Source of the DNA: Corynebacterium endometrii
GTDB lineage: Bacteria; Actinomycetota; Actinomycetes; Mycobacteriales; Mycobacteriaceae
Length of the DNA stretch: 64,000 bases
Assembly (NCBI RefSeq): GCF_004795735.1
Contig: NZ_CP039247.1
Location: 1-64,000, forward strand
Direction: 5' to 3'
Shown here piece by piece: positions 58,308 to 64,000 of this stretch. The position numbers and the translations under genes are program-made. Every line of letters begins with the position of its first letter. Position 1 is the first letter of the stretch. The notes under the pieces are model-generated. The model made no database searches, had not been told where the DNA came from, and was given only the letters and a program-made list of their open reading frames with translations.

Positions 58308-59690
58308 TTACAGCCTGTCGGGAACCGACCACGTAGCCCGTGGATCGCGGGGCGAATTGCCATTCCACAAGATGATCTTTGCATCACGCAGGGCCTGCAA
58401 CGCTTTTCGTGCCGACGGCACGCTGACGTCAATGCTGTCAGCGACTTGACGGGTGCTCATTGGGATAGCAGATTTTTGCAGTGCTTCCAGCACGGCCTCG
58501 GAATGAGCAGGAAGCTCTGAAAGCTGTTCGTTGGACAGTCGTCGGACAGCCTGAAGGGTCAACACAACCGAACCATGAGTCTGTTGGTAGACAGGATCCA
58601 GGAAGCCAACCGATCGCATTTCCCGGAAGATACGGCGGATGCCTTCGCCTAGCTCCTGGCCAATGCGTAACTCACAGGCGACGCGGGCAATGTGAGGGTT
58701 ACGTGCAAAACGCGCAATGGATTCCGGGTTGCGGGGATCCGCCAAACCCGGGAAACGACCGGGGCTACTAATGACAATCTTGTCGGGGAAAATTTCGAAC
58801 CGGATGTGGTCGCCAGAAATGCTATATGAACGGTGAATTACGGCATTGACTAGGCCCTCCAGCCAGGCGTCGGGAGGAATCATTGTTTCTTCAATGAACT
58901 TGCCGTTGTCGCCCAAACGGGTAACCCGGGGAAGCATTGACAGAATCGCAGTTCGGGCAGATTCCAGCTGTTCAGGAAGTGTTCCTTCAAACCTTTTATC
59001 GTCGAGCAGCTGCTGGTAGCGGCCTGGTAAGCGGTCAGGTTCAGCAAATTTCAACACACGAATATGGGCATTGGGGAATCGTTGTGGCACTTCCGTGCCA
59101 AAGAGTAGGTGGCTGGCGACGGTCGGTGTGCCATTGTGGCTCATGAGTCCGCGGGCCCTTAAAGCGTCGATGCCGGAAGTTGAGCCGATCATATACGCAT
59201 AACTGTCGACATCCGTGGAATTGAGATCGGCTAAAGAGGTTCCGGCCACTGGCTGTGCGTCAAAGAGCTGTTCGCCCTTTGAATAACGCAATTCTAGGAT
59301 TTCGTCTGGGCCTAATGAATGCGATTGGTCTCCAACCCGCAGGAAACATTCACCGTCGACGCGGTAGTGCACGCGTTCCGACGCTTGGATGTGGAAGCAA
59401 TAAAGCTGGGCAGGATTGCCGTTTGCGTGGGTGGTTTCGATGACTGAAACATCGCACCGCACAGTAGGGTCTGTAAATTCGATCGGTGTTTGGCGAAGCT
59501 TATTGTCAAGCGTGGCTGATGCCTGACCTTCGACTTTTCGGTCTTTGATGCCGACGACGATCATTCCGCCTTCTGCATTTGCGAACGCGATGATTGCCTT
59601 TGCCAGGTCCTTTTGTTGGATGCCAAAGGCTTTTCGCTCAAACCACTGGTCTTCTGGCCGGTTGAGCATTTCTTCCACGCTGAAATCCAT
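58308..59690 (-). CDS. AlbA_2 (Schlafen-type) and ATPase-like regulator
   Basis: 460 residues. The N-terminal AlbA_2 domain (about 10-130) has FERKAFG, IIAFANAEGGMIVVGIKD and FLRVGDQSHSL. A middle region and the C-terminal HATPase-like segment (WLEGLVNAVIHRSYSISGDHIRFEIFPDKIVISSPGRFPG) follow. A winged helix ends the protein (about 400-450, MSTRQVADSIDVSVPSARKALQALRDAKII). Family members are putative DNA or RNA-binding regulators, some in defence loci. It is bracketed by iteron repeats A and B, and its promoter lies inside B. ATG 59690 is probably leaderless. Confidence 0.88.
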   Translation of the reverse strand: MDFSVEEMLNRPEDQWFERKAFGIQQKDLAKAIIAFANAEGGMIVVGIKDRKVEGQASATLDNKLRQTPIEFTDPTVRCDVSVIETTHANGNPAQLYCFHIQASERVHYRVDGECFLRVGDQSHSLGPDEILELRYSKGEQLFDAQPVAGTSLADLNSTDVDSYAYMIGSTSGIDALRARGLMSHNGTPTVASHLLFGTEVPQRFPNAHIRVLKFAEPDRLPGRYQQLLDDKRFEGTLPEQLESARTAILSMLPRVTRLGDNGKFIEETMIPPDAWLEGLVNAVIHRSYSISGDHIRFEIFPDKIVISSPGRFPGLADPRNPESIARFARNPHIARVACELRIGQELGEGIRRIFREMRSVGFLDPVYQQTHGSVVLTLQAVRRLSNEQLSELPAHSEAVLEALQKSAIPMSTRQVADSIDVSVPSARKALQALRDAKIILWNGNSPRDPRATWSVPDRL

Positions 59691-59696
59691 GGCGTT

Positions 59697-59702
59697 ATTC
59701 TA
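59697..59702 (-). promoter_or_regulatory. -10 element of the AlbA_2 gene
   Basis: TAGAAT on the minus strand ends 6 bp before the ATG. It overlaps the first TACTCGAAA unit of repeat B, so iteron binding would block it. Confidence 0.6.
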
Positions 59703-59810
59703 CTCGAAAATTTTTCAAGTAGCTTTCGAGTGCTTTCGAGTAGCCCCAAACCCGCAGTTCAACACGCGTGATTCGCGTTTCGAGTATTTTCGAGTAGCTT
59801 TCGAGTACCC
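59700..59810. repeat. Iteron-rich direct repeat, copy B
   Basis: 111 bp, in the same orientation as copy A. It has five TTTCGAGTA-type units (one TTTCGAGTG) in direct order plus one inverted unit within a 21-bp near-palindrome (59701-59721, one mismatched pair). It covers the promoter of the AlbA_2 gene. Confidence 0.92.
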
Positions 59811-59904
59811 GCCAAGCACCCACCAAGCGCCCACCGAACCCCCTCTGCCGCCCCAAGCCCCCGCGCGAAAACCCCGTGATAAGCGATATGACCCCGCGTT
59901 GCAT

Positions 59905-59910
59905 TACCCT
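59905..59910 (+). promoter_or_regulatory. -10 element of the MgtE_N/CBS gene
   Basis: TACCCT ends 8 bp before ATG 59919 without a ribosome site, consistent with a leaderless mRNA. Confidence 0.4.
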
Positions 59911-59918
59911 TGGGACTT

Positions 59919-61232
59919 ATGAGTGAAATGCGCGTGTTCGCTGGCCGCCTGGCCGGCATGGTTGTCCTAGGCCCGGACGGTGAGTTCGTGGGCCGCGTCC
60001 GCGACCTTGTCCTTACTATCTATGATGACAAAGCCACGGCGCTGGGTTTGGTCCTCGAACTGGCCACCAAGCGCAAGATTTTCCTGCCGATGGGCCGCAT
60101 CGCCACCATCAACCCCGGCGAGCTGACCACCACCAGTTCCTCGGTGAACATGCGCCCGTTTAAGGCCCGTTCCGGCGAGCTGTCCCTGATGGATGACCTC
60201 ATCGGCGCCAAGGTGCACACGGATGACCCGGAGCATGAGGATCTGCACGGCAAGGTCGTGGAGATTGTGGACGTGGAGTTGGAGCGCGGCCGCACCCGCG
60301 ATTGGCGCGTGCGCCGCGTGGCGGTGGCCCAGCGTGGCCGCCTGGGGCGCAAGACCAAACTGGAGATCATCCACCTCAACCACATCCAGGGCCTGCACGC
60401 GTCCGGCACCGGCCAGGTCAATCAGGATGCGGAGCTGCTGGCATCCTTCAAAGAGATGCGCAACGCGGACGTGGCATCCACCTTGCAGGATCTCTCCGAC
60501 GACCGCCGAAACAAGATCGCCTCGGAGTTGGATGATGAGCGCCTCGCGGACGTCCTGGCGGAGCTGCCGGAGGATGACCAGGCGGACATCTTGAGCCACC
60601 TCGATATCGAGCGCGCCGCGGACGTGCTGGAGGAAATGGACCCGGATGACGCGGCGGACGTCCTGGCGGAGCTGCCCGATGATACCTCTGACGTGCTCTT
60701 GGATCTGATGGATCCGGAAGAATCCGAGCCGGTTCGCCGTCTGATGAACTTCTCCCCGGATACCGTGGGCGCGCTGATGACCCCGGAGCCAATCATCCTG
60801 ACCCCGCAGTCCACCGTGGCCGAGGCCCTGGCGCACGCCCGCAACCCGGAGCTGCCCACGTCCCTGGCCTCCATGATCTTCGTGGTCCGCCCGCCACAGG
60901 CCACCCCAACGGGTACTTACCTTGGTTGCGTTCACCTGCAGAAACTCCTGCGTGAACCGCCGTCAACCCTGGTGGGCGGCATCCTGGACCTTGAGTTGCC
61001 GGCGCTTTACGCCGAGGATTCCCAGGAAACCGCCGCGCGCTACTTCGCCACCTACAATCTGGTCTGCGGGCCGGTGCTGGATGGTGAAAAGCACCTGCTG
61101 GGCGCGGTGGCCGTGGATGATCTTTTGGATCACCTGCTGCCGGAGGATTGGCGCCAGCAGGATTGGCGCGTCGACCAGCCGGCCTCGGCTTCGGCCCAGA
61201 CCCCAGCCCCAGCAGCACGAAAGGAGGCCTAA
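59919..61232 (+). CDS. PRC-barrel, MgtE_N and CBS domain protein
   Basis: 437 residues, cytoplasmic. Two PRC-like segments (about 5-75 and 92-165) are followed by an MgtE N-terminal helical superhelix (about 190-290, repeated LADVLAELPEDDQADIL-type units) and a CBS pair (about 300-420, VGALMTPEPIILTPQSTVAEAL). The MgtE transport domain is absent, so it is not itself a magnesium channel. It may sense Mg2+ or nucleotides and control a partner. The DUF1003 membrane gene follows after 3 bp. Confidence 0.88.
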   Translation: MSEMRVFAGRLAGMVVLGPDGEFVGRVRDLVLTIYDDKATALGLVLELATKRKIFLPMGRIATINPGELTTTSSSVNMRPFKARSGELSLMDDLIGAKVHTDDPEHEDLHGKVVEIVDVELERGRTRDWRVRRVAVAQRGRLGRKTKLEIIHLNHIQGLHASGTGQVNQDAELLASFKEMRNADVASTLQDLSDDRRNKIASELDDERLADVLAELPEDDQADILSHLDIERAADVLEEMDPDDAADVLAELPDDTSDVLLDLMDPEESEPVRRLMNFSPDTVGALMTPEPIILTPQSTVAEALAHARNPELPTSLASMIFVVRPPQATPTGTYLGCVHLQKLLREPPSTLVGGILDLELPALYAEDSQETAARYFATYNLVCGPVLDGEKHLLGAVAVDDLLDHLLPEDWRQQDWRVDQPASASAQTPAPAARKEA

Positions 61233-61235
61233 GCC

Positions 61236-61802
61236 GTGGCATCGAATTACAAGAAGTCTGAGCTGGATACCCCGGTACAGTCCGTCAAGCGCAAGCGCTT
61301 CAACCTGGATGGAGACGCGGTGGGCCGCTACGCGGAGCGCATCGCGCGCTTCCTGGGCACCGGCAAGTACTTGGCGTATCAGACCGTGTTCGTGGTGGTC
61401 TGGGTCCTGTTGAACCTGCTCATGGTCAAAAACGCGTGGGATCCGTACCCATTCATCCTGCTGAACCTGGCCTTTTCCACGCAGGCGGCCTATGCGGCAC
61501 CGCTCATCCTTTTGGCCCAGAACCGCCAGGATGACCGTGACCGCTTGTCCTTGGACTTGGACCGCCAGCGCGCGGCGGAGACCAAGGCGGATACGGAATT
61601 CCTGGCGCGCGAACTGGCCGGCGTGCGCATGTCCGTGGGTGAGACCGTGACCCGTGACTACCTGCGCCGCGAGCTTGGTGAACTCACTGAGCTGATTCAG
61701 CGCATTGAGGACAAGCTTGAGGACCGCGTATACGATCAGCGCACCCAAGATCTTTCCCAGGAGCCCACCGCGGATAGCGATCCGTCGAAGCCGGCGGGTT
61801 AA
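61236..61802 (+). CDS. DUF1003 membrane protein
   Basis: 188 residues. Two transmembrane helices (about 47-68 and 76-95) carry the family pattern FVVVWVLLNLLMVKNAWDPYPFILLNLAFSTQAAYAAPLILLAQNRQDDRDR. A C-terminal coiled coil follows. GTG 61236 has AAGGAGG 9 bp upstream. It is co-transcribed with the MgtE_N/CBS gene, a pairing common in Actinobacteria. Function is unknown. Confidence 0.92.
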   Translation: MASNYKKSELDTPVQSVKRKRFNLDGDAVGRYAERIARFLGTGKYLAYQTVFVVVWVLLNLLMVKNAWDPYPFILLNLAFSTQAAYAAPLILLAQNRQDDRDRLSLDLDRQRAAETKADTEFLARELAGVRMSVGETVTRDYLRRELGELTELIQRIEDKLEDRVYDQRTQDLSQEPTADSDPSKPAG

Positions 61803-62266
61803 GGCGGCTTAGTCACCCGCCCACCGGCCTTGAGTTTTTAACCTTCCAACACACGCCGTTGACAGAGCGTGCCGAGACCCTGTGCATCGAAACATTCGCA
61901 AAGATGCGCGTGGATTGCGGCGCTTGTCAGCGGCGTTTCTTGCGCCCGCATGTCCATGCCGCCACCTTCCCGCCGTTGCTTATTCCGCATGCGCGGCGGG
62001 CCGGGGCGTTCGTGAGCGCTAAGGCCGCGGGGGTAGATGCTTATTGATTAACTATTTCATTAACGCTGGCTGCGAGCCCCTCCGTAACGGGGCGGGGGTG
62101 GGCGCTTATTGCTAATGAAAACCATTAGCTATTGTTGTGGCGTCCCGTCCCGCAAGGGAGCCTTCCTGTGGAAACTACATAGCCAATCGCTTACGCCGCG
62201 GTGCCCCATGAGCGCCCCTTTAGCGGGACGAGTCCCCACACGCCGTAAGTGAAAGGACCCACACCC
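61803..62266. other. Non-coding region before the surface-protein gene
   Basis: 464 bp with no convincing gene. It holds a small GCCCC/GGGGC hairpin (62076-62093) and the Zur-like palindrome at 62111-62129, within an AT-rich probable promoter. Confidence 0.5.
62111..62129. promoter_or_regulatory. Zur-like palindrome
   Basis: GCTAATG-AAAAC-CATTAGC has 7-bp perfect arms. The core TAATGAAAAnCATTA resembles actinobacterial Zur boxes. It lies 138 bp before the surface-protein start. Confidence 0.5.
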
Positions 62267-64000
62267 GTGAAGCGTTCCGCCATCCGCCCAGCTTCCCCCA
62301 TCCAGCGCCCACAGGACCCACAGAGCCGCACCCGCATACGCGGTCTCGCCCTGCTGACCACCGCGGCCCTGACCGCGTCCGTCCTGACCCCAGCCGTGGC
62401 CCACGCCGGCCCGGACGATGGAAAGGTAGTTGGCACCCAAAAGCACATCGATGCCCCCAAGGCCTACTGGACCGGGGATAATTTCACGCTCAACGCGCTC
62501 GCCGATACGCCGCTCGATGACGCCGTGCTGTGGGTAGGCAAGGGCTACAACGGCGGTACGGGGGCCCAGCAGTACCAGTACACGCTGCCAGACAATGATG
62601 CGTTCAGCGATGTAGGAACCCCCGGCCAGACCTACTACGCCGCGCCCCGCAACCCGGGCGGGAACCAGGATCCAATCTGGTGGGGCTACGGCGCCGATGC
62701 CGGCATTCCCACCGATGACTTCAATCAGGAAGCCGCGTCCATGGACCTGATTGCGGTCGAGGGTCCAGGCGAGGTTGAAATGTTCGCCGACAACGGCGAT
62801 GTTTCAAGCCTGAAACGCCTGTTGGGCACGGGGGAGAGCTCCCCGAAATCAATCAAGCTCAGCCCAGGGCTGCATACCCATAACACCACCCTGTTTACCA
62901 AGCCGGGCCGCTACGTGCTGACCTACCGCTCCACCGCCCGCGGCGAGGACGGCAACTTGATCGCCTCCGAACCGCAGCGCCTCGCGGTGCAGGTCGGCGG
63001 CCAGAAGCCGCTCGATGCCCCAACCCAGTCCCTGCAGGAGCGCTATGACGCCGCACCATCCGGGGACGCGGCCGCCGCCGGCTACTCCCTGAGCATCCAG
63101 CCAAAGCAGTCCCAGGACAACAGCGGCGATGAACACCTGTCCACCATCGCCTTCAAGGCAGATAAGCCGGTATCCGGCACCCTCACCCTGCTCATTGACG
63201 GCTACTTCCTGACCGATCTGCCGGTCGTAGACGGCGAGGCCACCTGGCATGAGTTCTTAGGCCCGCTGGATAGTGACATCCAGGCCGTCTTTACCCCAGA
63301 GGCCACCGCCAAGGCCGCCCCGCGCTGGATCTCTGAACCCGTGCATTACCGCGCCGGCGAATCCGTCGGCACCGATTCCACCACGCAGGCCGATTCCTGG
63401 GTGGACAACACCGGCACCGAGCGCGCGCTGCAGTCCACCGAAGAGGCGCCGCTCGGCGCGCCGGGAATCACGACCAAGCTGGAGCGCGTCGATGATGAGA
63501 CGCTTAAGTTTACCGTCGATGCCGAGGACCTGAACTTCAATGGTTTCATCGAGGGCGGTTTCTATGACGCCCCGGAGGTCACGCACGCGACTAAGCCGAT
63601 TGAGGTCAACGTCCGCAACGGGCACGGCGAGGCGCTGCTGTCTTACAACTCGTGGCTAGAGGGATACACCGTCCGTTACTCCGTCATCCCGCACCCTACA
63701 TACCGGGCCACCGGGTCCACGGTAACGCTCACGGAATCCTTCGATCCTTTATCGCCGGTGGAAAACACGTCCCAGCTGGCAGCCCTGGGAACCGCCGCCG
63801 CGGAGCCACAGCCTGAGGAAACGGCGCCCGATAAGTGCCACGACGCGCTGGTCCTTGACCGCGGGCACATCGATATCAAGGCGACCCTGGACGGGGATCG
63901 CTTCCTCACCAGCGTGAAGGATGAGACCGGCATCCATGATTCCGCCAACGTGGATCGCGCCCTGTCCGATGTCCTCATCGCCGTCCGCGACAACGCCCTC
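62267..64000 (+). CDS. Cell-surface protein with choice-of-anchor M type domains (3' end outside window)
   Basis: 578 codons are open to the window edge. GTG 62267 has GAAAGGA upstream. A long signal peptide with an Arg-rich start cleaves near AHA-GPD. The first domain ends with the actinobacterial surface-domain motif GLHTHNTTLFTKPGRYVLTYRSTA (about 204-227). A later segment, LVLDRGHIDIKATLDGDRFLTSVKDETG (about 527-554), begins a second unit of the choice-of-anchor M type. Such proteins accompany an anchored-repeat ABC transporter for metals, which would lie beyond the window. Confidence 0.85.
   Translation, partial: MKRSAIRPASPIQRPQDPQSRTRIRGLALLTTAALTASVLTPAVAHAGPDDGKVVGTQKHIDAPKAYWTGDNFTLNALADTPLDDAVLWVGKGYNGGTGAQQYQYTLPDNDAFSDVGTPGQTYYAAPRNPGGNQDPIWWGYGADAGIPTDDFNQEAASMDLIAVEGPGEVEMFADNGDVSSLKRLLGTGESSPKSIKLSPGLHTHNTTLFTKPGRYVLTYRSTARGEDGNLIASEPQRLAVQVGGQKPLDAPTQSLQERYDAAPSGDAAAAGYSLSIQPKQSQDNSGDEHLSTIAFKADKPVSGTLTLLIDGYFLTDLPVVDGEATWHEFLGPLDSDIQAVFTPEATAKAAPRWISEPVHYRAGESVGTDSTTQADSWVDNTGTERALQSTEEAPLGAPGITTKLERVDDETLKFTVDAEDLNFNGFIEGGFYDAPEVTHATKPIEVNVRNGHGEALLSYNSWLEGYTVRYSVIPHPTYRATGSTVTLTESFDPLSPVENTSQLAALGTAAAEPQPEETAPDKCHDALVLDRGHIDIKATLDGDRFLTSVKDETGIHDSANVDRALSDVLIAVRDNAL

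Noticed and set aside
48148..59910. tRNA-Leu as integration site of a single island with direct-repeat ends
   Set aside because: No copy of the tRNA 3' end and no integrase were found in the window, so the region looks like an IS-driven patchwork.
61859..62047. 62-codon plus-strand open frame
   Set aside because: No ribosome site, no plausible composition or homology; taken as non-coding.

Overview
The window opens at the GTG of dnaA and runs dnaA - oriC - dnaN - recF - DciA-like DUF721 - gyrB - gyrA, so position 1 is probably the conventional start of a circular chromosome. High GC, a fhaA-fhaB-pstP-rodA-pbpA-pknA-pknB-crgA block, DUF3566 after gyrA, a DUF6918 protein, MetE/MetF, an LGFP-repeat protein, GlxR-like and McbR-like operators and many probable leaderless starts all point to a Corynebacterium or very close relative. 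Species was not determined.

Layout. 1-7.5 kb: replication initiation and gyrB. 7.6-9.3 kb: four small minus-strand genes between gyrB and gyrA, including a decayed Doc-like toxin with its antitoxin. 9.3-12.3 kb: gyrA and DUF3566. 12.5-12.7 kb: tRNA-Ile and tRNA-Ala, with a second identical tRNA-Ala at 15.5 kb. 13.3-22.8 kb: PRC-barrel protein, old yellow enzyme, DoxX-like protein, NodB deacetylase, MFS exporter, secreted 5'-nucleotidase, GNAT and an Ldh-type dehydrogenase. 22.8-26.3 kb: an unusually asymmetric ABC exporter pair. 28-31.3 kb: metF-metE with a McbR-like box and a structured leader. 31.5-35.7 kb: fused dihydroxyacetone kinase, HAD hydrolase, cyclophilin, rhomboid. 35.7-36 kb: a second dense DnaA-box cluster. 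36-37.7 kb: TetR regulator and membrane protein with a double operator. 37.9-47.9 kb: the Ser/Thr kinase, peptidoglycan and cell-shape operon. 48.1 kb: tRNA-Leu(CAG).

48.3-59.9 kb is an accessory region. It is visibly richer in A+T in its non-IS parts and carries three IS types (an IS1249-like fragment, an IS256-family element and an IS21-family element), two secreted trypsin-like proteases (one split by the IS21 element, with a clean 7-bp target duplication), an LGFP-repeat secreted protein with a downstream orphan, an SdpI-like protein, a frameshifted small secreted protein, and an AlbA_2 (Schlafen-type) gene bracketed by about 100-bp iteron-rich direct repeats. Core genome resumes at 59.9 kb with an MgtE_N/CBS protein and DUF1003. 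The window ends inside a surface protein of the choice-of-anchor M type preceded by a Zur-like palindrome.

Most notable unexplained signals: the iteron-flanked AlbA_2 cassette; the DnaA-box cluster 34 kb from oriC; a twice-occurring 66-bp element with identical 19-bp arms, different loops and identical 28-nt loop length; a riboswitch-like metF leader; and the ABC exporter whose two nucleotide-binding domains have lost complementary motifs.
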